Shown: positions 8,681 through 16,966, counted from the stretch's first letter. The stretch is 47,657 bases of DNA from Candidatus Alloenteromonas pullistercoris (GCA_017694295.1 JADINA010000021.1:1-47657); one strand, 5' to 3'. Notes: generated from the sequence alone by a model not told the origin. Numbers and translations: made by a program.

Positions 8681-10033
8681 ATGCATAGCTTCTCTTCCTT
8701 CGCCATAAGCGAAAAAACCGTCCAAGCCCTCAAGGAGCTTGGCTACCTTAACCCCTCCCCGGTCCAGCTTCGGGTCATCCCGGCGGCGTTGCAGGGGGAA
8801 TCGCTCGTCTGCCAAAGCGAGACGGGCTCAGGCAAAACCCATGCCTACCTCATCCCCATAGTCGAAACGCTGAAACATGGAGCCTCGGGGCCACAATCCG
8901 TCATCATCTGCCCAAGCCGCGAGCTTTCCCGCCAGGTTTACGAATTCGCCAGGGAGTTGCTCGCCTTCTTCCCGGGTTTCAAGGCCCGACTTTTCACCTC
9001 GGAAGCCGACAAAAGCGACAACGCCGAGGGGAGCGAGGTCCCGCCCGACATCGTTATCGGGACGCCCGGACGCCTTTTCGACCTTCTTGGAAAGGAGCAC
9101 CTTTACCAGCTCAAAGACGTCAAGACGGTCGTCTTGGACGAGGCCGACATGCTGCTTGAGCTCGGCTATTTCGAATTGATCGACCAATTGACCGCTCTTT
9201 TCCCGGAAAAGAGGCAGACCATGGTCTTCTCCGCCACCATCGAGGGCCCGCTTGTGCCCCATATCGAGAAGGCCATCGGGGCCCGCTTCTCCTATTTCGG
9301 GGAGTCGGTGAAGACAGCCTCGAGGGTCCGCCACCATTTCCTCGACATGCGCCATGTGGGCAAAAACGAGGCGCTTCGGCGCTTCCTTGAGCTCAAAAGG
9401 CCCTATCTTTGCCTTGTCTTCGCCTCGACGAAAGAGGGGGCCCGCTCCTGCTACGAATACCTGCGCGCCAACGGGGTCAAATGCCTCCTTTTCTCCGGGG
9501 AGCTGACCGACAGGGAGAGGAAAAGGGCGCTTAAGCAGCTGCGAACCGGGGAGTTCCCGGTCATCGTCTGCTCCGATTTGCTTGCCCGCGGCATCGACTT
9601 GCCCGACGTCACCGACGTCGTCTCCCTCGATTTGCCAAGCGACCTTTCCTACTATTACCACCGGGCCGGAAGAAGCGGCCGCTTCGGTAAAGAAGGCGAT
9701 TCCTACGTTTTCTACGACAAAGGCGACTCCGCAAGGGCCGAAGAGCTTTTCGCCAAGGGGCTGCAAGCCGATTTTTTGGCGCTAAGGAAAGACGGCATCT
9801 GGGAGGACCCGGTCGGCTTCGCCCCGAAAAGGAAGCTAAGCGGAGCCAAAAAGCCGCTTCCAGACGACGAACGGCGCGAGATATTGATCGCCAAGGCCAA
9901 GACGAGGCCGGGGAAGGTCAAGCCCGGGTATAAGAGGAAGCGGAAGCTCGCCATCGAGAAGGTCAAGGGCAAATACCGGCGCAAGGCCATAAGCAAGGCT
10001 ATTTCCAAATCGAAAAAGGAGAAGGGGAAATGA
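8681..10033 (+). CDS. cshB: DEAD-box RNA helicase (CshB-like)
   Basis: ATP-dependent RNA helicase, probably acting in ribosome assembly or mRNA turnover. All motifs are present: Q motif (LNPSPVQ), I (SETGSGKT), Ia (PSRELSRQ), Ib (GTPGRLFDLL), II (DEAD), III (SAT), IV region (LVFASTKEGA), V (RGIDLPDV) and VI (HRAGRSGRFG). A Lys/Arg-rich tail from about residue 385 to 450 should bind RNA. Its place directly before nfo matches B. subtilis yqfR-yqfS, which is why I use cshB. Its promoter lies immediately upstream, and translation probably begins at or near the mRNA 5' end. The stop overlaps nfo by 4 bases. Confidence 0.93.
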   Translation: MHSFSSFAISEKTVQALKELGYLNPSPVQLRVIPAALQGESLVCQSETGSGKTHAYLIPIVETLKHGASGPQSVIICPSRELSRQVYEFARELLAFFPGFKARLFTSEADKSDNAEGSEVPPDIVIGTPGRLFDLLGKEHLYQLKDVKTVVLDEADMLLELGYFELIDQLTALFPEKRQTMVFSATIEGPLVPHIEKAIGARFSYFGESVKTASRVRHHFLDMRHVGKNEALRRFLELKRPYLCLVFASTKEGARSCYEYLRANGVKCLLFSGELTDRERKRALKQLRTGEFPVIVCSDLLARGIDLPDVTDVVSLDLPSDLSYYYHRAGRSGRFGKEGDSYVFYDKGDSARAEELFAKGLQADFLALRKDGIWEDPVGFAPKRKLSGAKKPLPDDERREILIAKAKTRPGKVKPGYKRKRKLAIEKVKGKYRRKAISKAISKSKKEKGK

Positions 10034-10854
10034 AGCTTGGCAGCCACGTCTCGCTCAAAGCCCCCGACTTCCTTTTGGGATCGCTGCAGGAGGCGAAAAG
10101 CTATGGGGCGGATTGTTTGATGTTTTATACCGGCGCCCCGCAAAACACGATCCGCGTCGAGCTATCGAAAATGCGGATTGAGGAAGCCAATCGCTTCGAT
10201 TCGGATTTGATAAGGATATGCCACGCCCCCTACGTCCTCAACCTCGCCAACCCCGACTCTTCCAAAAGGGCGTTTGCCATCTCCTTTTTGCAAGAAGAGG
10301 CCAATAGGGCGTTTCGCCTTGGGGCGCGTTGCATCGTGCTTCATCCCGGCTCTAGCTTGGGGCAAGGCTTTGAGGAGGCCGCAAGGCGCGTCGCCAATAG
10401 CCTCGACTCCCTTTCCCTCCCCATCCCCATCGCCTTGGAGACGATGGCCGGAAAGGGAAGCGAGATCGGGAGAAGCCTCGAGGAGATCGCCTATTTGCTT
10501 TCTATCTCCAGGCAAAACCTCCGCGTCTGCCTCGACACCTGCCACCTTTCCGACGCCGGCTATGACCTTTCCGACCCCGACGCCTTCCTCGACGAGCTTG
10601 AGCGCTTCTTCCCCCTTGAGAAAGTCGCGGTCATCCACCTAAACGACTCGAAAAACCCGCGCGGCTCCCATAAAGACCGTCACGAGAACATCGGCTATGG
10701 GGCAATCGGGTTCGAAACCCTACATGGGTTTGCGAGCCATCCCCGGCTAAAGGACATCCCCATCATCCTCGAGACCCCCTATTTCGAGGGGGAGGCCCCC
10801 TATGGGCGGGAGATCGCCATGCTTAGAAAAGGCGAATTCTCCGATTGGCGTTAA
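10030..10854 (+). CDS. nfo: Endonuclease IV (AP endonuclease)
   Basis: Cuts DNA 5' to abasic sites in base excision repair. It is a TIM-barrel enzyme with a trinuclear zinc site. Ligands are visible in sequence order: HAPYVLNLANPD, LHPGSSLG, LETMAGKGSEIG, VCLDTCHLSDAGYD, IHLNDSKNPRGSHKDRHENI and ILETPYFEG. The 274 aa length is slightly short of the usual 280-300 but complete. The ATG overlaps the cshB stop (ATGA type), so the two are cotranslated. The 3' end meets ispG head-on with a 4-base overlap of the two stop codons. Confidence 0.96.
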   Translation: MKLGSHVSLKAPDFLLGSLQEAKSYGADCLMFYTGAPQNTIRVELSKMRIEEANRFDSDLIRICHAPYVLNLANPDSSKRAFAISFLQEEANRAFRLGARCIVLHPGSSLGQGFEEAARRVANSLDSLSLPIPIALETMAGKGSEIGRSLEEIAYLLSISRQNLRVCLDTCHLSDAGYDLSDPDAFLDELERFFPLEKVAVIHLNDSKNPRGSHKDRHENIGYGAIGFETLHGFASHPRLKDIPIILETPYFEGEAPYGREIAMLRKGEFSDWR

Positions 10855-11903
10855 AGCAAGTCTATTTCCCTTTCCATCTCGGCGATTAGGTCTTCGTCTT
10901 TGACTTGGCGGATGACCTTCCCTTTTTTGAAGATGGCCCAAACGCCTTTCCCTCCGGCCGCCCCGAGGTCGGCCTGCTTGGCCTCGCCCGGCCCGTTGAC
11001 GACGCATCCCATGATGGCGACGGTCGCCTTCTTCCCGCTTTTCTCCAGGTAGCGCTGTATTTTTTTCGCCGCCGGGATCAAATCGACCTGGGTCCGCCCG
11101 CAGGTGGGGCAGGATATGAAGGTGCCTAGGGATGGATAAAGCCCGAGGTCATGGAGCAGCCGCCTCGCGGCGAGGCATTCCTCCTCGGGGTCGTCTGAAA
11201 GCGAGATCCGGATCGTGTCGCCTATGCCTTCCAAAAGCAAGGGGCTAAGGCAGGCGGCGCTTCGAAGCAGCCCGGTATCCTTCGGCCCGGCCTCGGTCAC
11301 CCCGAGGTGGAGGGGGTAGGGGAAACGGGAACTTCCGAGGCGGTAGGCCTCGATGCTCGTGAGGGCGCTAGAGCCCTTAAGCGAGACGACGATGTCAAAA
11401 AAGCCGAGGCTTTCGAGGATTTTAACGTGTTTTTCCGCCGACTCGACGAGTTTGGCGGCCTCAAGCTTGCCGGAATAATCGTAGACGGAGGAATCCATTG
11501 AGCCGGAATTGACCCCAATCCGGATCGGGACCTTCCGCTCCCTACAGGAGTCGACGACTTCCTTAATCCGTTCCCTGTCCCCGATGTTGCCCGGGTTGAT
11601 CCTGATGGCGTCGATTCCGTTATCAAGGCAAGCGAGGGCGAGGCGGTAATCAAAGTGGATGTCGGCGATTAATGGGATGGGGGAAAGCCGCTTCAATTCG
11701 GCGATGGCCTCGGCGTCATGGAAATCGAGGACCGAAAGCCTCATGAGTTCAGCCCCCGAGGAAGCGCAGCGCTTGATTTGCGCGGCGACATCGTCTGTTT
11801 TCTCCGTTTTAACGTTGGCCATCGTCTGGATGACGACCTTGCTTTGCCCGCCTACTTGGACGCCGCCGACGTAGACGGGGCGCGTTCCCTCCCTTTTGCC
11901 CAT
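10851..11903 (-). CDS. ispG: (E)-4-hydroxy-3-methylbut-2-enyl-diphosphate synthase IspG
   Basis: Converts methylerythritol cyclodiphosphate to HMBPP, the substrate of IspH, also encoded in this window. N-terminal TIM barrel starts GGVQVGG then VIQTMAN. The C-terminal [4Fe-4S] domain carries CPTCGRTQVD and GCVVNGPGEAKQAD, which hold the three cysteines and the glutamate ligand. The long frame begins at 11975, but AAAGGAGA lies 8-9 bases before the ATG at 11903 and the family starts there (TRPVYVGG), giving 350 aa. It lies on the - strand against its neighbours, between nfo and rpmG. Confidence 0.95.
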   Translation of the reverse strand: MGKREGTRPVYVGGVQVGGQSKVVIQTMANVKTEKTDDVAAQIKRCASSGAELMRLSVLDFHDAEAIAELKRLSPIPLIADIHFDYRLALACLDNGIDAIRINPGNIGDRERIKEVVDSCRERKVPIRIGVNSGSMDSSVYDYSGKLEAAKLVESAEKHVKILESLGFFDIVVSLKGSSALTSIEAYRLGSSRFPYPLHLGVTEAGPKDTGLLRSAACLSPLLLEGIGDTIRISLSDDPEEECLAARRLLHDLGLYPSLGTFISCPTCGRTQVDLIPAAKKIQRYLEKSGKKATVAIMGCVVNGPGEAKQADLGAAGGKGVWAIFKKGKVIRQVKDEDLIAEMEREIDLL

Positions 11904-12009
11904 ATTGCCTTCTCCTTTTCCGCTTTCGCCCTTTCCTTTTTTCTTGTGGAAACGGCTTCCCCTATATGGTAACATACTGCACGCGCCGAAAAGGGAGTGA
12001 GAAGAAACA

Positions 12010-12168
12010 ATGGCAAAGAAACGCGATCAGGTCATCCTCAAGTGCACCGTCTGCGGTGATGAGAACTACTTCACCACCCGCAACAAAAAGACCCATCCCA
12101 ACAAGATGGAGATCAATAAATACTGCCCCAAGTGCAACAAGGAAACCCTCCACAAGGAAAAGAAGTAA
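12010..12168 (+). CDS. rpmG: Ribosomal protein bL33
   Basis: A 52-aa large-subunit protein near the E site. The sequence MAKKRDQVILKCTVCGDENY is typical, and it has both zinc-ribbon pairs (CTVC at residues 12-15 and CPKC at 39-42), so this is the zinc-containing (C+) form. The Shine-Dalgarno is GGGAGTGAG about 10 bases upstream. A strong terminator follows 7 bases after the stop, so it is probably a single-gene unit. Upstream promoter elements between ispG and rpmG are not clear to me. Confidence 0.95.
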   Translation: MAKKRDQVILKCTVCGDENYFTTRNKKTHPNKMEINKYCPKCNKETLHKEKK

Positions 12169-12175
12169 ACAAAAG

Positions 12176-12199
12176 ATAAGGCTTCGGCCTTATTTTTTT
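12176..12199 (+). terminator. Rho-independent terminator after rpmG
   Basis: ATAAGGC (12176-12182), tetraloop TTCG, GCCTTAT (12187-12193), followed by six T. Perfect 7-bp stem with the stable UUCG loop. It ends only 8 bases before the start of the next gene. Confidence 0.93.
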
Positions 12200-12207
12200 A
12201 TTGCCAA

Positions 12208-12831
12208 ATGGACTTCACGATCAACAAATTCTGCCTCTCCCCCTCCGATTGCAACTCCTATCTGCTCAGTAACGGCGACAACGCGATCGCCATCGATTTC
12301 GGGCTGGGGGCGAAAGCCATGGCGAATCGCCAACCCGGCCTCCGCGCCGTTTTCCTCACCCATGGTCACGCCGACCACATCGCCTCGCTTGGCCTATTGG
12401 CGGAAAAATCCCCGTCGACGCAGGTTTTCATAGCCCAGGAGGACGCCCCTTACCTGCTTGAGCCCAAGCTCAACCTCTCCCGCGAGCTTTCCCTTGGCCC
12501 CCTTTCCTTTGAGGGCCTAAACCCGTATTTGCTTGAGGACGGGGACGAGATAAGCCTCCCCGGCTTCCGCGTCAAATGCCTTTCAACCCCCTTCCACACC
12601 CCGGGGTCGATGTGCTTCCTCATCGGCGATTGCCTTTTCACTGGCGATTCGCTTTTCCATCTTGGGGTGGGACGGAGCGATTTGCCAGGTGGGGACGAGG
12701 GGAGCCGGCTAAGCTCGCTTCGCAAAATCGCCTCGCTTCCCGGCAAGACGCGGTTTTATCCTGGGCATGGCAAGGGCGGGACGCTTGAAGACGAGTTCTC
12801 CTACAGCCCGTATCTCCGCCTCTTGAATTAG
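12208..12831 (+). CDS. Metallo-beta-lactamase-fold hydrolase (glyoxalase II-like)
   Basis: A 207-aa single-domain MBL-fold hydrolase. Metal motifs are THGHADH (residues 50-56), HTPGS (about 131-135), GDSLFH with the bridging Asp, and YPGHG near the C-terminus. This set fits the YcbL/GloB-like small hydrolases that act on thioesters, but the substrate cannot be read from sequence. The ATG lies 8 bases after the U-tract of the rpmG terminator. There is no Shine-Dalgarno and no convincing promoter, so its expression is unclear: terminator read-through or a leaderless start in the T-rich tract are both possible. The efp promoter begins 4 bases after its stop. Confidence 0.85.
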   Translation: MDFTINKFCLSPSDCNSYLLSNGDNAIAIDFGLGAKAMANRQPGLRAVFLTHGHADHIASLGLLAEKSPSTQVFIAQEDAPYLLEPKLNLSRELSLGPLSFEGLNPYLLEDGDEISLPGFRVKCLSTPFHTPGSMCFLIGDCLFTGDSLFHLGVGRSDLPGGDEGSRLSSLRKIASLPGKTRFYPGHGKGGTLEDEFSYSPYLRLLN

Positions 12832-12834
12832 CTT

Positions 12835-12867
12835 TTGCCCAAAGGGCTCTTTGGTATATAATACCAA
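12835..12867 (+). promoter_or_regulatory. efp promoter with palindrome over the -10 box
   Basis: TTGCCC (12835-12840) and TATAAT (12857-12862) are 16 bases apart. The -10 box is embedded in a perfect inverted repeat TTGGTAT, ATA, ATACCAA (12851-12867), placed where a repressor or other protein would cover the promoter. Confidence 0.75.
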
Positions 12868-12882
12868 CGTCGCGTAAACGAA

Positions 12883-12909
12883 CCCTTTTGGGTTTGCGGC
12901 CCAAAAGGG
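12883..12909 (+). promoter_or_regulatory. Hairpin in efp 5' leader
   Basis: A perfect 10-bp inverted repeat CCCTTTTGGG (12883-12892) and CCCAAAAGGG (12900-12909) with a 7-base loop lies in the transcribed leader. It ends about 6 bases before the A-rich Shine-Dalgarno stretch AAAAAGGAG. There is no U-tract, so it is not a terminator. It could protect the mRNA 5' end or affect ribosome access. Confidence 0.6.
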
Positions 12910-12928
12910 AAGAAAAAGGAGCAACACA

Positions 12929-13489
12929 ATGATCAACGTTACCGAATTGCGGCCTGGGAACTACTTCATCGACGAAGGCAACCTCTACCAGGTCATCGAC
13001 ATCCTCCTCAACAAGACCGCCATGAGGAAGATGGTCGCCAAGCTCAAAGTCAAGAACATGCGGACCGGGGCCATCACCGATTTGGCCCGCAACTCCGGCT
13101 ATGGCGTCGAGGACGTCCACGTCGACAAGAAGACCATGCAATACCTCTACGACACCGGCGAGACCCTTTGCTTCATGGATGGGAAAACCTACGAGCAAAT
13201 CGAGCTTCCCAAGACCAACCTCGAGCATGAGATCCCCTTCCTCGCCCCCAATAGCGAGGTAACCATCGTCTCCTACGAAGACGAGGTCCTCGGGGTCAAC
13301 CTTCCCTCGAAGGTCGCCCTCACCGTCGTCGAATGCGAGCCGGGCGTCCGCGGTGACACCGTCACCAACGGCGGCTCGAAGGATGCCGTCCTCGAAACCG
13401 GCATGAAGATCCGCGTCCCTCTGTTCATCAACCAAGGCGACAAGGTCTCGGTCGACACCACGACCGGCAAATACGACGGCAGGGCCTAA
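12929..13489 (+). CDS. efp: Elongation factor P
   Basis: Relieves ribosome stalling at polyproline by entering the E site. Three beta-barrel domains: the KOW-like N-terminus (LRPGNYFIDEGNLYQVID), a central OB domain, and the C-terminal OB domain with GVRGDTVTNGGSKDAVLETG and IRVPLFINQGDKVSVDT, the family signature. Length of 186 aa is normal. The tip loop of domain I is unusual: in place of the common PGKG with the modified lysine or arginine, the sequence is TAMR, with Met32 at the tip position. It has its own promoter and a strong AGGAG 8 bases upstream; yneF follows after 3 bases. Confidence 0.95.
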   Translation: MINVTELRPGNYFIDEGNLYQVIDILLNKTAMRKMVAKLKVKNMRTGAITDLARNSGYGVEDVHVDKKTMQYLYDTGETLCFMDGKTYEQIELPKTNLEHEIPFLAPNSEVTIVSYEDEVLGVNLPSKVALTVVECEPGVRGDTVTNGGSKDAVLETGMKIRVPLFINQGDKVSVDTTTGKYDGRA

Positions 13490-13492
13490 TCG

Positions 13493-13732
13493 ATGCTTAA
13501 CATCTTGATGTCCTGGGACGGCGGCTGGTTCGGTTTGATGATCGGCGCCCTCATCCTCGGGGCGGTGGCCGGCTTTTTCGGGGCTAGGGCCCTTATCAAG
13601 AGCCAGCTGAAGAAGCATCCCCCGATCGACGAGAAGACGATTCGGGCCATGTACATGTCGATGGGGCGGAAGCCAACCGAAGCCCAAATCCGGCAAGTCA
13701 TGAATTCGATGAAGAAAAACTCCAATCTCTGA
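13493..13732 (+). CDS. yneF: UPF0154 family small membrane protein (YneF-like)
   Basis: A 79-aa protein with one N-terminal membrane helix (GLMIGALILGAVAGFFGARAL, residues 14-34, glycine-rich). A conserved cytoplasmic tail follows, PPIDEKTIRAMYMSMGRKPTE and then AQIRQVMNSM, which is the UPF0154 signature found in Firmicutes and Mollicutes. Function is unknown. It begins 3 bases after efp, so it depends on the efp promoter, and a terminator follows. Confidence 0.9.
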   Translation: MLNILMSWDGGWFGLMIGALILGAVAGFFGARALIKSQLKKHPPIDEKTIRAMYMSMGRKPTEAQIRQVMNSMKKNSNL

Positions 13733-13751
13733 TTCTTGGCAAAACCATATA

Positions 13752-13778
13752 GGCGGGTAGAACCCGCCTTTTCTTTTT
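13752..13778 (+). terminator. Rho-independent terminator after yneF
   Basis: GGCGGGT (13752-13758), loop AGA, ACCCGCC (13762-13768), then TTTTCTTTTT. It ends the efp-yneF unit. Confidence 0.93.
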
Positions 13779-13795
13779 ACCCAGTTTGGGTATTC

Positions 13796-13903
13796 GTCAA
13801 AGGGAATAAAGCGGAATATCCGCTTAGCCCAAAAGAGGTAGTGGTGGATGCCTCTAAACGCTTGGAGGCGAGGCTCACGATTGTTTATAGACGCCTCTTT
13901 GAC
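13796..13903. ncRNA. Candidate structured element in a 435-base gap
   Basis: The gap 13733-14167 holds no gene I can support. After the yneF terminator there are nested inverted repeats: AAGCGGA/TCCGCTT (13809-13825, 3-base loop), GCCTC/GAGGC (13850-13869), AAAGAGG with CCTCTTT (13832-13838 and 13894-13900), and an alternative GTCAAAG/CTTTGAC (13796-13802 and 13897-13903). The last two are mutually exclusive. I see no promoter or terminator for it. The rest (13904-14167) is a purine-rich stretch followed by AT-rich DNA near the end of plsY, with no recognised feature. Confidence 0.22.
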
Positions 13904-14167
13904 CCTTGATGTTTTAGCGGTCCTAGAAACAACGAAAACGGCGGGGGAATGGGGCGGACAAGGAGACGAAAACAGGGCGGCGGCAGGGAGGAAATAGCCC
14001 AAAAATCATGTTAGGCCACCAATTGGGTGAAAAAAGGCGAAAATAACCGTCTTGCAAAAATTTCGTCAACGAATAAACGGCTTGGCATCGAAAGAAATCG
14101 GAAACTCCGCCAAAGGGGGCAAAATATCCACAATGGGTGTTTTATATACTATAAATCTACTAATTAA

Positions 14168-14908
14168 CTACTTTATCCACTTAACGGTGTTTTCCGTTCC
14201 CTCCCGGAGCCTTTTTATGTTGGGGAGGTGGCGGAGGATGAGGATCGCGGCGGAGAGGAGGCAAGCCGCGGCGGCCTCAAAACCAAAGCTTAGGTAGGGG
14301 GCGCCAAACGCCCAGGTCAGGTAAGGGCCGACCTCGGTAAGGACTCCGCCCAAATAAAGCCCAAGGACCAAAACGAAGAGGCTGATCGAGGCGCAGGCGG
14401 AGGCGAGGATGGAGGAGATGGAGACGATCTTTTTCTTGAAGAGGGTTATGAAGAACACCGAGGCGAAGACGGCGACCGGGATATAGGCGAAGGCGATGAA
14501 TAGGCCGACGAAGCTCGACACCGCCTTCCCGCCCTTAAAGCCGAGGTAAACCGGGAAACAATGGCCCAGCAGCGCCGAGACCCCAGCCGTCCAATACCAA
14601 AGGGCGGTCGCGTCGTATCCGCCGTAATCGAGGTATTCGGCGGCGCCGGGGATGAAGGTTAAGGCGGCGTAGGCGGAGAAAAGAGGGGTCATGGTCTTCA
14701 CGGCATCGAGGAAAATGACCAAGACGCCGATCTTCTTCCCAAAAACCCGCCCGACGTTGGACCCACCGGAATTATGCGAGTAGTAGTCGCGGGGGTCCTT
14801 ATGGAAGAAAATCCTCCCGATGAGCACCCCATTGGGGATCGAACCGAAAAGATAGCCGCCGATTATGCAGCTGAGGCCTATTAGGCAATTGGCAAGGTTG
14901 AAATTCAT
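14168..14908 (-). CDS. plsY: Glycerol-3-phosphate acyltransferase PlsY
   Basis: Membrane enzyme that transfers an acyl group from acyl-phosphate to glycerol-3-phosphate, the first step of phospholipid synthesis. Signature regions: GSIPNGVLIGR (about 22-32), NSGGSNVGR (the substrate loop, usually GxGNxGATN), GHCFPVYLGFKGGKAVSS (about 115-132) and the end RHLPNIKRLREGTEN. About six membrane helices. It has 246 aa, longer than the usual 195-215, with an extra segment around 85-110 (EYLDYGGYDATALWYW). It lies divergent from parE, against the direction of its neighbours, a common plsY-parE pairing in Firmicutes. A promoter lies only 11 bases before the ATG, without a Shine-Dalgarno. Confidence 0.92.
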   Translation of the reverse strand: MNFNLANCLIGLSCIIGGYLFGSIPNGVLIGRIFFHKDPRDYYSHNSGGSNVGRVFGKKIGVLVIFLDAVKTMTPLFSAYAALTFIPGAAEYLDYGGYDATALWYWTAGVSALLGHCFPVYLGFKGGKAVSSFVGLFIAFAYIPVAVFASVFFITLFKKKIVSISSILASACASISLFVLVLGLYLGGVLTEVGPYLTWAFGAPYLSFGFEAAAACLLSAAILILRHLPNIKRLREGTENTVKWIK

Positions 14909-14919
14909 ATTGTTTAGTC

Positions 14920-14947
14920 ATTATGCGGTTTATTCGCAAATTTTCAA
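14920..14947 (-). promoter_or_regulatory. plsY promoter, very short leader
   Basis: Read on the - strand: TTGAAA (14947-14942) and CATAAT (14925-14920) are 16 bases apart. Predicted start is near 14913, leaving about 5 bases before the ATG at 14908. Confidence 0.72.
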
Positions 14948-14948
14948 C

Positions 14949-14977
14949 TTATTTTCGACGCGAAAGCGCGCTATAAT
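14949..14977 (+). promoter_or_regulatory. parE promoter
   Basis: TATAAT at 14972-14977 is perfect. The -35 is weak (TTATTT at 14949-14954, 17-base spacing). The predicted leader to the parE ATG at 15008 is about 24 bases and lacks a Shine-Dalgarno. Confidence 0.65.
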
Positions 14978-15007
14978 GCCCCTAGTATTGATTATCGGTT
15001 TTGCGCA

Positions 15008-16966
15008 ATGGACGAAGAGGAAAAGAAAATAGAAGAGGCCGAACGCGGCTATAATGCCCAATCCATCGAGCTTTTATCCGAACTCGAGGGCGTTAGGAAG
15101 CGCCCTGGCATGTATATCGGGTCGACCAATTCGATGGGCCTGCACCATCTTATTTGGGAAATAGTCGATAACGGCGTCGACGAAGCCGTCAACGGCTATG
15201 GCAACAAGATTTCCGTCACCATAAAGAAGGACGGGTCGGCCGAAATCGAGGACGAGGGCCGCGGCATCCCGACCGAGATGCACGCTTCTGGCGTCCCGGC
15301 GATCCAGCTCATCTACACGACCTTGCATTCCGGCGGCAAGTTCTCCGACAAGAACTATTCGACCTCAGCTGGTCTCCATGGCGTCGGCGCGACCGTCACC
15401 AACGCCCTTTCCGAATGGCTCGACGTCACCGTCTACCGCCTTGGGAAGATATACCACATCCGCTTCGAAGACGGGGGCAAACTCGTCACCCCGCTTGAGG
15501 TCATCGGGACCACGAGGAAACACGGCACGGTCGTCCGTTTCAAGCCCGATAAGCGGATCTTCTCGACCGTCGAGTTCAAATGGGACACGATCTCCAACCA
15601 CCTCCAGGAGGAGGCTTTCCTCCTTAAGAAGGTCCATTTCGCCCTAAAAGACGAAAGGACCGGCCTTTCCCGCGAGTTCTACTACGAAAAGGGGCTAAGC
15701 GAATACGTCCTCAACCTCAACCAGAACAAGGAGCCGCTTGGGCCGATCCTCTATTTCGAGGACGAATCGAGCCCGGTCAAGATCGAATTGGCCATGCAGT
15801 GGTGCAACAAGGACTACAACGAGAACATCTATTCCTACGCCAACTCGGTCCGGACCCATGACGGGGGAACCCACGAGACCGGGCTTCGGCTTGGCATCAC
15901 CAAGGCGGTCAACGACTGGGCCACCCAAAACGGAGTCATTAAGGAGACGCAAAAGCTCGACGGCAACGACATCCGCGAGGGGCTGACGGCCGTCATCGCC
16001 GTCAAGGTGCCCGAGAAGATACTCGAATACGAGGGGCAGACGAAAGGCAAACTCGGCACCCCGTCGGCGCTTTCCGCCGTCAACGACTTCACCTACCAAG
16101 CCTTGGTCCATTACCTTGCCGAGCATAAGGAATTCGCCGTCGACCTCATAAAGAAATGCCAAGCCTCCAAAGAGGCCCGCGAAGCCGCCAGGAAAGCCAA
16201 GGAGGCGGCCCGCACTGGGAAGAAGAGCAAAAAGGACGATACCCCGATATCGGATAAGCTCGCCGCCGCCCAAAGCAAGGACTATAAGGAAAACGAGCTT
16301 TTCATCGTCGAGGGCGATTCGGCCGGCGGCACCGCCAAAAACGGCCGCGACCGCCTCCATCAGGCGATTCTCCCCCTTCGGGGAAAGCCGCTGAACACCG
16401 ATTCCGTCACCATGGAGAGGATGCTGCAAAACGTCGAGTTCTCGACCATCATCGCCACCATCGGGGCCGGGGTCGGGGCCGATTTCGACGTCGAGGACTC
16501 GAGGTACGGCAAAATCATCATCATGACCGACGCCGACACCGACGGGGCCCATATCCAGATTTTGCTCCTTACCTTCTTCTATAACTACATGAAGCCGCTT
16601 ATAACCCATGGGATGGTCTATTTGGCCTGCCCGCCGCTATACCGCGTCAGCAAGAAAAACGACAGCAAAAACTTCCTTTACGCCTGGGACGACGAGCAAC
16701 TTGCCGAGGCCAAGAGGAAAATCGGCCCCGGCTATACCATCTCGCGCTACAAAGGCCTTGGCGAGATGAGCGCTGAGCAATTGGCCTCAACCACCATGAA
16801 CAAGGCGACTCGTCGCCTCCTCCAAGTCCGCATCGACGACCCGTTGGTGGTGGAGAAGCGCATCTCGATTCTCATGGGCAAAGACCCGTCGCAAAGGCGG
16901 ACCTGGATCGAGGAAAACGTCAAGTTCGATGAGAAGGACGCCTTCATCGAGGAGGTTGCCAAATGA
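15008..16966 (+). CDS. parE: DNA topoisomerase IV subunit B
   Basis: ATPase subunit of topoisomerase IV, which unlinks daughter chromosomes. The GHKL ATPase domain shows [19 protein letters not shown] and [13 protein letters not shown]. The transducer domain follows. The TOPRIM domain carries EGDSAGG and DADTDGAHI, and the C-terminus has YKGLGEM. A Lys-rich insert sits at about 398-415. At 652 aa it has ParE rather than long GyrB form, and its partner lacks the GyrA box, so topoisomerase IV is the better call. The stop overlaps parC by 4 bases. No Shine-Dalgarno is visible at the ATG. Confidence 0.95.
   Translation: MDEEEKKIEEAERGYNAQSIELLSELEGVRKRPGMYIGSTNSMGLHHLIWEIVDNGVDEAVNGYGNKISVTIKKDGSAEIEDEGRGIPTEMHASGVPAIQLIYTTLHSGGKFSDKNYSTSAGLHGVGATVTNALSEWLDVTVYRLGKIYHIRFEDGGKLVTPLEVIGTTRKHGTVVRFKPDKRIFSTVEFKWDTISNHLQEEAFLLKKVHFALKDERTGLSREFYYEKGLSEYVLNLNQNKEPLGPILYFEDESSPVKIELAMQWCNKDYNENIYSYANSVRTHDGGTHETGLRLGITKAVNDWATQNGVIKETQKLDGNDIREGLTAVIAVKVPEKILEYEGQTKGKLGTPSALSAVNDFTYQALVHYLAEHKEFAVDLIKKCQASKEAREAARKAKEAARTGKKSKKDDTPISDKLAAAQSKDYKENELFIVEGDSAGGTAKNGRDRLHQAILPLRGKPLNTDSVTMERMLQNVEFSTIIATIGAGVGADFDVEDSRYGKIIIMTDADTDGAHIQILLLTFFYNYMKPLITHGMVYLACPPLYRVSKKNDSKNFLYAWDDEQLAEAKRKIGPGYTISRYKGLGEMSAEQLASTTMNKATRRLLQVRIDDPLVVEKRISILMGKDPSQRRTWIEENVKFDEKDAFIEEVAK

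Noticed and set aside
12883-12909. Transcription terminator before efp
   Set aside because: The stem is perfect but no U-tract follows and it lies downstream of the efp promoter; treated as a leader hairpin.
13840-13870. Fragment of 23S rRNA
   Set aside because: Only an 11-base match plus a similar stem; no rRNA extends to either side. Kept only as a note within the structured-RNA finding.
12638-14002. 454-codon frame opposite efp and yneF
   Set aside because: It covers two certain genes and two terminators on the opposite strand, and its composition is that of an antisense shadow.
14052-14297. 81-codon open frame on the + strand
   Set aside because: It runs into plsY on the other strand, has no ribosome site, and its second half is the antisense of plsY.
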